From positions 1 through 64,000 of the forward strand of contig JAAXHO010000164.1 of assembly GCA_012270795.1 (NCBI GenBank): a DNA stretch of 64,000 bases, in the 5' to 3' direction. Below, piece by piece: positions 51,275 to 61,499 of the stretch. The position numbers and the translations under genes were made by a program. Positions within the stretch are counted from its first letter, which is position 1; every line of letters begins with the position of its first letter. A model generated the notes under the pieces. It saw only the letters and a list, made by a program, of their open reading frames with translations, was not told where the DNA came from and ran no database searches. This DNA is from Candidatus Poribacteria bacterium (GTDB taxonomy: Bacteria > Poribacteria > WGA-4E > WGA-3G).

Positions 51275-52210
51275 ATGGAAAAAACATCTACAATCAGTGA
51301 GATGTCTCCAGCGGAACTTGCAAAGTGCAGAGAAAACCTCAGACACCAGTGGGAAAACCGGAAGGTAGACGAGGAATTGCTGCAACGCGCCTGGCAAACA
51401 GCACATCACTTGGCTACTGTCCTCTATCAAGATTATGGTGCGTCAAAAGTTGCTGTCTTCGGTTCCCTGACTACGCCGGAATGCTTCACCGAAAACTCAG
51501 ACATAGATATAGTTGTCTGGGGGATTTCTTATGACAGATGCCTTGACGCACTTTGGGGAACTGAAGGTCTAAGTACAGAATTTAAGATTGACATAATTGA
51601 TACAGAATCAATAAATAGGTTATTTCGCCAGCGGATTTTAGACCAAGCCATCCCAATTGATTTGAATGAAACAGAAATACATAAAATAATTGAAAAAAAA
51701 TATACTTCAACAGATACAGAAATAGGAGAAAATTACGAAGTGAATCGGGACCAACTTGTTAAACGTCTTTCTGACGAACTCAAAAAAATCAAGATAACTG
51801 TCAATAGAATTGAGAGAGCGTTGGAAAAAATTGATGAGTTTCCATCCGACGCGAGAGAATTCATGGAGAGAGCAATTTCAGCAGATCTTGCCGAAGTTTA
51901 CACAGGATTTGAAAAGATATTTGAACGAATAGCTAATGAGGTAGATAAACACCTTCCAAGTGGAGATAGTTGGCATAGTGATTTACTCACACAAATGGCT
52001 GATGTCCGATCAGGACGACCTCCTATAATATCTAATGACGTTTTTCTAAGACTGATTGAGTTATTAAGGTTTAGGCATAAAGTAAATAATATCTATGGTG
52101 ATGAATTAATCTACGAAAAAGTAGAGCAACACGCAAAAGAAATAAGCCAACTTTTTGAAGATGTTTCCAAAGAACTTGACGCTTTCACTACATTTTTGAG
52201 CGAAACCTAA
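51275..52210 (+). CDS. nucleotidyltransferase (MNT) - HEPN/HepT-like fusion protein
   Basis: GSLTTPECFTENSDIDIVVWG (GS..DxD); C-terminal helical LRFRHKVNNIYGDELIYEKVEQHAKEISQLFEDVSKELDAF resembling HepT-like proteins. Confidence 0.75.
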   Translation: MEKTSTISEMSPAELAKCRENLRHQWENRKVDEELLQRAWQTAHHLATVLYQDYGASKVAVFGSLTTPECFTENSDIDIVVWGISYDRCLDALWGTEGLSTEFKIDIIDTESINRLFRQRILDQAIPIDLNETEIHKIIEKKYTSTDTEIGENYEVNRDQLVKRLSDELKKIKITVNRIERALEKIDEFPSDAREFMERAISADLAEVYTGFEKIFERIANEVDKHLPSGDSWHSDLLTQMADVRSGRPPIISNDVFLRLIELLRFRHKVNNIYGDELIYEKVEQHAKEISQLFEDVSKELDAFTTFLSET

Positions 52211-52216
52211 AGGCAG

Positions 52217-54160
52217 ATGAAAGAAGATGAACGTCTGAAATTACACGGAGTCACATGGAAAGTTGTTGTTATTACGCTTGTGTTGATTCCGTTTAATTTC
52301 TATTGGATAATCGCTGGTGAAGTTGGGCTTGTTGGTTATGCGCTTAATACTTACGCTGTCCCGTTTTACAATGTTGTCTTCGTTGTTTTTGCTTTCACGC
52401 TGATTAACCTGACCTTCAGAAAAATCAGTCGTATCAGTCTACTCTCCGATGCGGAACTCCTCACCCTTTACATTCTGCTGAGCACAGCTTGTGCTTTTCC
52501 TTCCATCACTTTGATGACGATCCTCGTCACGACTGTCGGACACGCATTTTGGTTCGCTACTCCTGAGAACGAATGGAGACAACTCTTTTGGGATTACCTA
52601 CCGAGATGGTTGCTTGTGGATGACCAAAAAGCACTTGCGGGCTACTATACCGGTGAAACGAATCTTACACAACTGGAGATCGTCGGGGCATGGATAATGC
52701 CAATACTGTCTTGGACGTTGTTCGTCACGGCACTTATCCTTGTCATGCTATGTATTAACGTTATCTTGCGGAAACAGTGGGTAGAACGGGAACGACTCGC
52801 ATATCCTATCACACAGATAGCGTTTCAGGTCACACACAACACAAAATCTCTGTTTTCACATCGCATCACATGGATCGGCTTTGGGATTGCAGCATTCATC
52901 GCAATCCTCAACGGATTTAGTTTTCTGTATCCGACGATTCCATCACTGCCAATAAAACGAATCGGAGGTTGGCAAGGATTTGGACATCTGTTCACAGAAA
53001 AACCTTGGAATGCCATCGGTGGCATCAGTATGTCTTACTACCCATTCGTTATCGGACTTGGCTTGCTAATGCCGCTTGATCTTTCCTTCTCCAGTTGGTT
53101 TTTCTTCTTTTTCTATAAAGCACAATTGGTGATGACAAGTGCAGTAGGACTTTCCAGTTTACCCGGTTTTCCATACATTGATAGACAGTGTTTTGGTGCT
53201 GCCATAGGCATCTTCATATCCGTGTTGGTGTTGAATCTGCGTCATTTTCGGGGTGTATTTCGCATTGCTCGCAAACGCACTGGTGAAGATGTTGACGAAC
53301 CAATTCCGTATAGGTATGCATTGTGGGGTATCGTTGGCGGACTTGCAATTCTCTTCACTTTCTCTCAACGTATCGGTATGTCGTTATGGTTAATACCACT
53401 GTTCTTTGCTATCTATTTCATCATCGTGTTAGTGTTAACGCGGATGCGTGCGGAGCAAGGGTTTCCTGTGCATGCAATGGAAAACATGCCGAATCATCAT
53501 ATCCTCATTGACAGTCTTGGCACACGCATGTTGGGGACAAATAACCTTGTTGCTTTGACGCTCTTCCGTTGGTTCAATCGGAGTTATACAAGCAATCCGA
53601 TGCCGCATCAATTAGAAGGTTTCAAACTCTCAGAACGTTCTGCTATAGCTCCGAGGCGGTTGTTCTTCGCGCTTCTTGGCGTTTCGACTTTTGCTTCCAT
53701 CATGGTGTTCGGTGTTATTCTGTATCTCAACTACAACTACGGTGCCTTGAACATGAGTGGACGCAGCAGTTGGAACATAGGTTTTGGGGAACGTGTTTTC
53801 AGTGGACTTCAACGATGGCTATACTATCCAACTGAACCGAATTTCTATGCTACAGGGGGTATTGTTTTCGGTTTGCTTTTTTCAACACTTCTCATGTTTA
53901 TGCGAGCGCGTTTCTTCTGGTGGCCCTTCCATCCGATTGGATTTGTTGTCTCCAGTGATTGGGGGATGCGGTATTTGTGGAGTTGTATGTTGGTGAGTTC
54001 GGTTGTAAAATGGTCTGTCTTGAAAATCGGTGGTCCGCGCGCATCCCAACAACTAGTGAAGTTTGCTGTTGGATTGATGTTGGGAGATTTCACTGTTGGT
54101 GGCATTTGGAGTCTTATTAGCGTCATGACGCAACAACCAATGTATAACTTCTGGCCCTGA
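52217..54160 (+). CDS. large multi-pass membrane protein, DUF6785/DUF6784-like
   Basis: 647 aa, about a dozen hydrophobic helices; LIPFNFYWIIAGE... typical of these planctomycete/poribacterial membrane proteins. Confidence 0.7.
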   Translation: MKEDERLKLHGVTWKVVVITLVLIPFNFYWIIAGEVGLVGYALNTYAVPFYNVVFVVFAFTLINLTFRKISRISLLSDAELLTLYILLSTACAFPSITLMTILVTTVGHAFWFATPENEWRQLFWDYLPRWLLVDDQKALAGYYTGETNLTQLEIVGAWIMPILSWTLFVTALILVMLCINVILRKQWVERERLAYPITQIAFQVTHNTKSLFSHRITWIGFGIAAFIAILNGFSFLYPTIPSLPIKRIGGWQGFGHLFTEKPWNAIGGISMSYYPFVIGLGLLMPLDLSFSSWFFFFFYKAQLVMTSAVGLSSLPGFPYIDRQCFGAAIGIFISVLVLNLRHFRGVFRIARKRTGEDVDEPIPYRYALWGIVGGLAILFTFSQRIGMSLWLIPLFFAIYFIIVLVLTRMRAEQGFPVHAMENMPNHHILIDSLGTRMLGTNNLVALTLFRWFNRSYTSNPMPHQLEGFKLSERSAIAPRRLFFALLGVSTFASIMVFGVILYLNYNYGALNMSGRSSWNIGFGERVFSGLQRWLYYPTEPNFYATGGIVFGLLFSTLLMFMRARFFWWPFHPIGFVVSSDWGMRYLWSCMLVSSVVKWSVLKIGGPRASQQLVKFAVGLMLGDFTVGGIWSLISVMTQQPMYNFWP

Positions 54161-54163
54161 GAC

Positions 54164-54282
54164 TTATACCATTTCTAATAGAAAATGGATCTTTTTTGTA
54201 GCACAAACTTCCAGTTTGTGTCCTAAAGAATGACTGCCATAATAGACGTCCAATGAGACAATAATTTATAGAAATGGTATTA
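54164..54282. repeat. MITE-like family B element, copy 2
   Basis: TTATACCATTTCTAATA...TTTATAGAAATGGTATTA ends; internal CACAAAC-TTCCA-GTTTGTG hairpin. Confidence 0.65.
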
Positions 54283-54304
54283 GAATAGCATAGCGGAAAT
54301 AACA

Positions 54305-55004
54305 GGATGTGTAAAGTTTTTGTCACTCTTTTTCTCTGAATCACCAAATCAACGGTATGAATCATGACGAATCATGTGGAATACCACACGCGTATTCTAC
54401 CAAGCGTATTCTACCAAGCGCATTCGCCTTATGGCATTCCCCGGATTTTTCGGATGGCACGGCGTGTGTGCGGAATCACGGAAGGCACGGGAGTACGCGG
54501 AAGACACTGAAAAGACACCCACATTAGCATTTATTGCATAAGATTACTAACATCTAAGCAAGACGTTTAATTGCAGGTATCTTCTCCACGTCTTCCGTGA
54601 ATTCCGCACCTTCCGCGATTCTGTACCCAAATCTGCGCTATCAGCCGATAGCCGACTGCTGAAGCCATTGGATATATATTGGAAATCCCAATAAACAGAC
54701 ACCCAAAAAACTACAAAATGAATTAATAATCACATATAATATATACAAAAATAAGCACACAACAAGAACGATATGCAAAAACAAAATCAACACAAAAAAC
54801 ACCAACAAAAAACCGTACCGAAATCCGACAATAATTTTACCAAAAAAACACTATAAAAACTCCCATGAAGCTTTATGAAAACTGGACGCATAACGAATTA
54901 ACAAAACCGTACCAAAAACCGAAAAAACCGTACCGTACGGTACGGTTTTAAAAGTAGAAAATTCTTATGAAATCTAAAAAAACACACAAAAACTTTACAC
55001 ACCC
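54305..55004. repeat. long family C-like element / ORF-free AT-rich island
   Basis: Inverted ends GGATGTGTAAAGTTTTTGT / ACAAAAACTTTACACACCC; no convincing ORF inside. Confidence 0.5.
54924..54949. repeat. 26-bp perfect palindrome
   Basis: AAAACCGTACCGTACGGTACGGTTTT. Confidence 0.9.
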
Positions 55005-55174
55005 GAAATCAACACCATTTAGGTACAGAATAATTTATGATAAAATTCTTAGTTTTAGAGTACTTGTATTCTAAAGTAGACAATTCTATAAAAAATCATT
55101 GTAATAAAAAATCCAGTTTGCTAAAATACCTTACGATATAAATATTACAATGTCTTTCAAAAGGAGAACATAAT

Positions 55175-55738
55175 ATGCGTAGAAGTTTTTTGATCATGAC
55201 TGCGTCTTTCATACTCTTATGTGCAGTGATAACATTCGGAATTCGTTCAGTAGACAGTCAGAACGAAATAGTAAAACGGGGAAAATATCTTGTTGATGCT
55301 GTAGGGGCGTGCGGATATTGTCATACGCCTCGCCTTGGAGCCGAATATAATATGGATATGTACCTTGCTGGGCATCCAAAAGATGAATCTTTTCCACGAT
55401 ATAATTTTAACATGATGCAACAGAGTATTTTTCTGTTAACCTCACCTCAGTTAAGTGCTTTTTCGGGACCTTTTGGAACGAGCTTTGCATCTAACTTAAC
55501 CCCAGACAAAGAAACTGGGTTAGGTGAATGGACAGAAAAGATGTTCATTGATGCCATGCGTACTGGTAAACACCAAGGAAATCCAACTAATCGGAATATA
55601 TTCCCGCCTATGCCTACCAAACATTATGCCCAAATGAATGATGCGGATTTAAAAGCAATTTGGGCGTACCTAAAGACAATTAAACCCGTAAAAAACGAAG
55701 TCAGTCCGGTATTAAATAGACTCGGTAGACCTTTTTAA
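55175..55738 (+). CDS. cytochrome c family protein
   Basis: Signal anchor; GKYLVDAVGACGYCHTPR (CxxCH); distal Met region PPMPTKHY. Confidence 0.88.
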   Translation: MRRSFLIMTASFILLCAVITFGIRSVDSQNEIVKRGKYLVDAVGACGYCHTPRLGAEYNMDMYLAGHPKDESFPRYNFNMMQQSIFLLTSPQLSAFSGPFGTSFASNLTPDKETGLGEWTEKMFIDAMRTGKHQGNPTNRNIFPPMPTKHYAQMNDADLKAIWAYLKTIKPVKNEVSPVLNRLGRPF

Positions 55739-55816
55739 ATTCGGTAATCACAATTATCAAAAGACACACTTGACTGAAATTTCTGTATGAATTAAAACCA
55801 AATTGGAGAAATCGTT

Positions 55817-56881
55817 ATGGCATCAAAGAAAAAACAGGTGCGTGTTGCAGTTGTTGGGATGGGTATCGGTAGACCGAACGGTGCAGCCTTATCTCGCAAT
55901 CCGAGAGGGAAAGTTGTTGCTCTGTGCGATCTTGTTGAAGACCGAATGAAAGGTTTTGCTAAGGATTTACCGGGGAAAGTCAAACTGTACACAGATTACA
56001 AAGAGATGTGCAAAGCATCTGATATTGATGCGGTGTTTGTCGGAACACCGAATCAATGGCATGTCCCGATTGCGTTGGAAGCAGTGCGAAATGGTAAACA
56101 TGTCTTGGTAACCAAACCGTTAGCGGATACTGAGGAAGCAGCAGAGAAGTTGGTAAAAGAAGCTGAAGCGACGGGAGTTGTCAACATGATGTCGCTATCA
56201 ACCCGTTTTGGTCATAGCTGCCAACACCTTGGCAAACTCGCAAGCGAAAACTATTTTGGTGAACTCTATTATGCGCGTGCGCGTAGTATTAGACGTAGTG
56301 GAATACCAGCATGGAATCTCGGATTCATTCAGAAAGGTGGAGGGGCATTCCGAGATATGGGGGTCCATGTACTTGATGCTGTCTGGTGGATAATGGGTAT
56401 GCCGAAACCGGTATCAGTCCTTGGTGCAGCAGGTGCAAAATTCGGACCGCGCGGTCTTGGTTATTGGAACCGGTCAAAACCTCCCAAGGAGACTTATGAG
56501 AAATATGATTCAGATGATTATGCTGGAGGTTTTATTACATTTGAAAATGGCATCGGATTACAGGTAGAGAGTTTTTGGGCATCCCATCAACCTGACGAAT
56601 TCCAGATAGAACTGTTCGGTACCGAAGCAGGTGCTACTCTAAGTCCATTAAAGGCATATCGTACTGACAAAAAGAATGAGTTTGAGGATATAGATATAAA
56701 ACTTCCCAAGAGTAAGTATAATGAACCGTGGGACGCAATCGCTGATAATTTCATTGAGGCAATATTAGATGGTGTTGAGTGTAAAGCTCCGCTACGTCAT
56801 GGACTGATTGTTCAAAGAATGATGGAAGGTTTACTGAAAAGCGGAGAGGCGGGACGTGAAGTGCATCTTGAGGTAAAATAG
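55817..56881 (+). CDS. Gfo/Idh/MocA family oxidoreductase
   Basis: RVAVVGMGIGRPNGAALSRNPRGKVVALCDL, VRNGKHVLVTKPLADT, GGGAFRDMGVHVLDAVWWIMG. Confidence 0.93.
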   Translation: MASKKKQVRVAVVGMGIGRPNGAALSRNPRGKVVALCDLVEDRMKGFAKDLPGKVKLYTDYKEMCKASDIDAVFVGTPNQWHVPIALEAVRNGKHVLVTKPLADTEEAAEKLVKEAEATGVVNMMSLSTRFGHSCQHLGKLASENYFGELYYARARSIRRSGIPAWNLGFIQKGGGAFRDMGVHVLDAVWWIMGMPKPVSVLGAAGAKFGPRGLGYWNRSKPPKETYEKYDSDDYAGGFITFENGIGLQVESFWASHQPDEFQIELFGTEAGATLSPLKAYRTDKKNEFEDIDIKLPKSKYNEPWDAIADNFIEAILDGVECKAPLRHGLIVQRMMEGLLKSGEAGREVHLEVK

Positions 56882-56883
56882 AT

Positions 56884-57588
56884 ATGAAGGTAGATTTAGC
56901 AAAACTACATGACGACTTTAACCTGACAGGATATGCAATCGTACCTAATCTATATACGCGGCGTGAGGTCCAAAGTCTAAAGTTGGAATGTATTGAAATT
57001 CTGGAAGCGTATAGAAAAAAGATGGGGGCGGTTGCTGGACATGGTGTTCACGTCGGTTTGGCTGCAAGCAGTACTGTCTTCCAAGAAGCAGTCGGAGATG
57101 ATAGGTTACTGGATATTTTAGAGGTTATCCTTGCACCAAATATTGAGTTTTTGAGCGATAAAGTTGTTTTTAAGAGTGATGCAATGACTTTTGCAAGTCC
57201 GTGGCACCAAGATTGGCACTATTGGCACGGTGCCCACAAACTCTCTATTTGGGTTGCACTTGATGATGCCACAGTTGAAAACGGTTGCCTAAAACTATTT
57301 CCCGGCTCACATAAATCTGCTATCGTTCATGATGGTGATGCAAGCGACGGACACGGGTTTGGAAACCGTTTACGTCCTGATGCTGTTGATGAAGACCTTG
57401 CTATCACTGCAGAATTGGAAGCAGGAGGTGCAGTCTTTTTCCATGATCTGACACTTCATGCAAGCCATCCGAACCGTTCAGGTGCAGAACGGTGGGTATG
57501 GATTCCCACTTACCGCGATGCAAAAGTCGAAGATATGGATTATCCATGGGCTGTGGCTGCGAAGGTTTTACGTGGGGAAAAGGAATAA
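56884..57588 (+). CDS. phytanoyl-CoA dioxygenase family protein
   Basis: GYAIVPNLYTRREVQSLK, SPWHQDWHYW, LKLFPGSHKSA, LHASHPNRSG. Confidence 0.9.
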   Translation: MKVDLAKLHDDFNLTGYAIVPNLYTRREVQSLKLECIEILEAYRKKMGAVAGHGVHVGLAASSTVFQEAVGDDRLLDILEVILAPNIEFLSDKVVFKSDAMTFASPWHQDWHYWHGAHKLSIWVALDDATVENGCLKLFPGSHKSAIVHDGDASDGHGFGNRLRPDAVDEDLAITAELEAGGAVFFHDLTLHASHPNRSGAERWVWIPTYRDAKVEDMDYPWAVAAKVLRGEKE

Positions 57589-57603
57589 ATTTCTCATAGG
57601 ATT

Positions 57604-57755
57604 TATGGTAGATTATACAATTAATTCTACATTTTGAGTTGTAGGAGCGACCTTGGGTCGCGACCAGAGGTCGCTCCTACAGAAGAAACCGCACGGTCAC
57701 GACCAAAGGTCGCTCCCACAGAAGAGTTGTATAATTATTTCAATAATTCACCATA
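57604..57755. repeat. MITE-like family A element, copy 3 (inverted orientation)
   Basis: TATGGTAGATTATACAATTAATTCTAC...TTGTATAATTATTTCAATAATTCACCATA. Confidence 0.75.
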
Positions 57756-57781
57756 AATTATAGAAAACGAAAAGGAGAAGT

Positions 57782-58636
57782 ATGTATAAAAATCTAAGTA
57801 CGGGTGCAATCGGCATACGGGCAAACATGAAAGAGGGTTTAGCATTAGCAAAAGAGGCTGGTTTTGAAGGGCTTGACCTAAATATCGGTGAAGCGAGTCA
57901 ACTTGCCGAAGAACACTCTGTTCAATATGTCAAAGAGATGTGGCAAGAAGTCGGTATTGCTATGGGGGGTTGGGGATTCGGTGTTAATTGGCGCGGTGCG
58001 GATACTGATTTTTATGCTGGATTGGCACAATTACCTGCACGGGCTGAACTTGCTGCAGAACTCGGATGTTTCCGGACGACTACCGTTGTCGGACCCGCCT
58101 CAAACGATATGACATTTCAAGAGAATTGGGATTTCTCTGTTAAAAGGCTTCGTGCTGTTGCTGAAATACTCAAGGCACATGACCACGCAATAGGGCTTGA
58201 GTTTATTGGACCGGCAACCAGCAGGAAAGGGGCTAAACATCTTTTTGCATATACAATGGACGCAATGTTAGGATTATCAGCAGCAATTGGTACAGGAAAT
58301 GTAGGATTGCTTTTTGATACATGGCACTGGTACACCTGTCGTTCTACAGTTGATGATGTGCGGAAACTATCTGCATCTGATGTTGTTTATGTCCACATCA
58401 ACGATGCACCTGCAGGCATTGATCCTGACGAACAGATTGATAACATACGTTGTCTTCCTGCTGAAACCGGTGTGATTCCACTTACCGAATTGATGCAAAT
58501 CCTTGACGAAATCGGTTATGATGGACCTGTAACTCCCGAACCGTTCAGTAAGAAAGTTAGAGAAATGGAACCGGTAGATGCTGCAAAAGCAACAGCAGAA
58601 TCGCTCAATCAAGTGTGGAAAAACGCGGGATTGTAA
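57782..58636 (+). CDS. sugar phosphate isomerase/epimerase (TIM barrel)
   Basis: AKEAGFEGLDLNIGEA, GLEFIGP, LLFDTWHWY, VHINDAPAG. Confidence 0.87.
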   Translation: MYKNLSTGAIGIRANMKEGLALAKEAGFEGLDLNIGEASQLAEEHSVQYVKEMWQEVGIAMGGWGFGVNWRGADTDFYAGLAQLPARAELAAELGCFRTTTVVGPASNDMTFQENWDFSVKRLRAVAEILKAHDHAIGLEFIGPATSRKGAKHLFAYTMDAMLGLSAAIGTGNVGLLFDTWHWYTCRSTVDDVRKLSASDVVYVHINDAPAGIDPDEQIDNIRCLPAETGVIPLTELMQILDEIGYDGPVTPEPFSKKVREMEPVDAAKATAESLNQVWKNAGL

Positions 58637-58666
58637 GTAAATATGAGCTCTACGGAAGGAACATAA

Positions 58667-59473
58667 GTGCAACTTATCAATAAAGAAAGCATCCTTGCCA
58701 TTACGCATAAATGGGAAGGTGATCGTTTTCCTGACGGTCGTCCCCGAGTTCCTGATGATACTCTACAACGGATGAAAGCAATTACTATTGAGCAAGCATG
58801 GGGTGTTTTGCATGGCAACGGATATAGATTTCAATTTGCTGGAGATTGGATGAATTTGCATCCTGATCGTGTCCTTGTTGGTCGTGCAGTTACATGTGCT
58901 TTTGTTCCGATACGACCTGACTTCAATGAGGCAGTCTCTGCTCAGGGAGAAAAAGATGGTCGGGTCGGTGGTCAAAACTCTTGGGTGATTGACACGCTTG
59001 TTCGTGATGATGTCATCGTCGTGGATCTGTTTGGAAAGATAAAAGATGGCACTTTCGCGGGGGATAATCTCGGAAACTCTATCTATGCGAAAACTGGGAC
59101 AGGTATGGTAATTGACGGTGGGATACGCGATCTGGACGGTATATACGAATTACCCGATTTTGCAACTTTTGTTCGTGGGGTTGACCCAACAGGTATAGCA
59201 AACGTGACACTCACAGGTATAAACATCCCTATCCGCATTGCTGAAGCGACCGTTTTACCTGGGAATGTGGTATTAGGGAGGCGTGGTGGTGTCATCTTCA
59301 TTCCCCCGCACTTGGCAAAACAGGTTGTGGAACGTGGTGAAGAGGTCCAAATGCGTGATCAGTTCGGACATCAACGGCTACGTGAAGGTATCTACACCCC
59401 TGGCGAAATCGATCGTAAATGGTCAGATGCAATTGAAAAAGATTTCGCTGAATGGCGTAAAACTCAAAAATAG
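58667..59473 (+). CDS. RraA/DlpA family aldolase-like protein
   Basis: VGRAVTCAFVPI, DVIVVDLFGKIKDGTFAGDNLGNSIYAKTGTGMVIDGGIRDLDGIYE. Confidence 0.88.
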   Translation: MQLINKESILAITHKWEGDRFPDGRPRVPDDTLQRMKAITIEQAWGVLHGNGYRFQFAGDWMNLHPDRVLVGRAVTCAFVPIRPDFNEAVSAQGEKDGRVGGQNSWVIDTLVRDDVIVVDLFGKIKDGTFAGDNLGNSIYAKTGTGMVIDGGIRDLDGIYELPDFATFVRGVDPTGIANVTLTGINIPIRIAEATVLPGNVVLGRRGGVIFIPPHLAKQVVERGEEVQMRDQFGHQRLREGIYTPGEIDRKWSDAIEKDFAEWRKTQK

Positions 59474-59515
59474 ATTATGACTTTGAAGACTGCTTTGTGC
59501 TAAAGGATATTCATA

Positions 59516-60226
59516 TTGCGTGATTATGCTAAGATTATTCATCGTCTGAAGCAATTAGATTTGCCTTTGGATATTATAGACACTGTAAATGATTATCCGA
59601 TACATCTGCTTCGACTTGAGGCCTTCACAGACGCACCCAAAAATATACTGATTACGGGTGGTGTGCATGGTGATGAACCGGCTGGTGTAGAAGCAGTATT
59701 ACAATTCTTAGCACGTGACAATACTGAACTTCTGAAACGTTTCTCTTTTATGGTTATTCCGTGTGTTAATCCGTATGGTTATGTTCACGATACACGAGAG
59801 AATAAGGATGGTATAGATATTAACCGTTCTTTTGAAGAGGAAAAGGTTTGTGAAGTTGTTGTTTTAAAACGTGCAATTGGTCAAACCCAATTCTCGTTCG
59901 CGATAGATTTTCACGAAGATTATGAAGCGACAGGATTTTATCTTTACGAAGGCAAAAAAGATGAACAGTATCTCGGTCCAAAAATTGTTGATGTTGTAAA
60001 GACATTAGGTCCAATAGATACTGAGGAATTTGACAAAGAAGCACCAGACATTACTGAAGGCGTTTACAAGGTTGCATCTGAATGGGGCACAGAAGGTTTA
60101 GCACCCTACCTATTACATTACCATAGTGAACATGTTGTCATCACAGAAACACCAACAGTTTGGCCACTTGAACAGAGTGCTGCTTTGCATTTAGGTGTTT
60201 TAGATACAGTGTTATCATACTACTAA
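59516..60226 (+). CDS. M14-family zinc carboxypeptidase/deacylase-like
   Basis: ILITGGVHGDEPAGVEAVLQFL, IPCVNPYGYVHDTRENKDGIDINRSF, FAIDFHED. Confidence 0.88.
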   Translation: MRDYAKIIHRLKQLDLPLDIIDTVNDYPIHLLRLEAFTDAPKNILITGGVHGDEPAGVEAVLQFLARDNTELLKRFSFMVIPCVNPYGYVHDTRENKDGIDINRSFEEEKVCEVVVLKRAIGQTQFSFAIDFHEDYEATGFYLYEGKKDEQYLGPKIVDVVKTLGPIDTEEFDKEAPDITEGVYKVASEWGTEGLAPYLLHYHSEHVVITETPTVWPLEQSAALHLGVLDTVLSYY

Positions 60227-60239
60227 AAGGGAAATACGG

Positions 60240-61499
60240 ATGGAAACACAGTCTATCTTATCAAATGTAAATACTGCTTCTCGTCCATCTGAACTGAAGA
60301 TCACTGACATGCGTATCGTCCGAACACAAGTTGGTGGACCTATATTGAAACTATACACAAATCAAGGCGTACACGGTTTAGGAGAGGTGCGTGACGGGGC
60401 AAGTCCTACTTATGCGTTGATGCTAAAAAGTAGAATTCTGGGTGAAAATCCGTGTAACGTTGACAAAATCTTTCGGAAGATAAAACAGTTTGGACATCAT
60501 GCTCGACAGGGGGGTGGCGTTTGCGGTATTGAAATGGCACTTATGGATCTTGCCGGTAAAGCTTATGGTGTGCCGTGTTATCAACTTGCAGGCGGTAAAT
60601 TCCGAGATAAAATTCGATGCTATAGTGACACACCATCCCTAAAAGATGCAAAAGCAATGGGCAATAAACTTCAAGAACGTATTGACAAAGGATTTACCTT
60701 CCTGAAAATGGATGTTGGTGTCGGATTACTCCACGGTATTCCAGGTACCCTCTCTGCACCAGATGGACATTTAGGAACACATAATCTAATGCATCCGTTC
60801 ACCGGTATTCGCCTGACAGAAAAAGGCATCGGGGTCCTGTGTGAATATGTTGAGACGGTTCGGGATATAATTGGGTATGAAATACCACTTGCAGTAGACC
60901 ACTTTGGGCATATCGGAATTGAAGATTGTATGCGTCTCGCAAGAGCATTGGAAAAGTATAACCTTGCATGGTTAGAGGATATGGTACCGTGGCAATATAC
61001 TGACCAATATGTCCGTCTCTCTAATTCGTGTGCGACACCTATTTGCACTGGTGAGGACATATATTGTAAAGAGGATTTCATGCCACTGTTTGCGAATCGA
61101 GCGATTGCAATTTGTCATCCAGATATTGCGACATCGGGGGGTATATTGGAGACGAAAAAGATTGGTGACCTTGCTGAAGAACACGGTATTGCGATGGCAC
61201 TCCACATGGCAGGAACACCGGTCTGTGCAATGGCAAGTGTTCACTGTGCTGCAGCAACATCCAACTTTTTGGTCTTGGAAAACCATTCTGTGGATAATCC
61301 ATGGTGGGATGAAATGGTAACTGGACTACCAAACCCGATTATCCAAGATGGTTATATCCCAGTGCCAGAAACGCCGGGATTGGGTATTGAACTCAATGAG
61401 GAGGTCATAAAAGAACATCTACATGCAAGGGAGACAGGTTATTTTCTGCCAACAACTGAATGGGATGATGAGCGTTCACATGATCGGTTGTGGAGTTAG
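60240..61499 (+). CDS. mandelate racemase/muconate lactonizing enzyme (enolase superfamily)
   Basis: ITDMRIVRTQVGGPILKLYTNQGVHGLGEVRDG, GIEMALMDLAGKAYGVPCYQLAGGKFRD, LEDMVPW, HPDIATSGGILETKKIGDLAEEHGI. Confidence 0.93.
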   Translation: METQSILSNVNTASRPSELKITDMRIVRTQVGGPILKLYTNQGVHGLGEVRDGASPTYALMLKSRILGENPCNVDKIFRKIKQFGHHARQGGGVCGIEMALMDLAGKAYGVPCYQLAGGKFRDKIRCYSDTPSLKDAKAMGNKLQERIDKGFTFLKMDVGVGLLHGIPGTLSAPDGHLGTHNLMHPFTGIRLTEKGIGVLCEYVETVRDIIGYEIPLAVDHFGHIGIEDCMRLARALEKYNLAWLEDMVPWQYTDQYVRLSNSCATPICTGEDIYCKEDFMPLFANRAIAICHPDIATSGGILETKKIGDLAEEHGIAMALHMAGTPVCAMASVHCAAATSNFLVLENHSVDNPWWDEMVTGLPNPIIQDGYIPVPETPGLGIELNEEVIKEHLHARETGYFLPTTEWDDERSHDRLWS

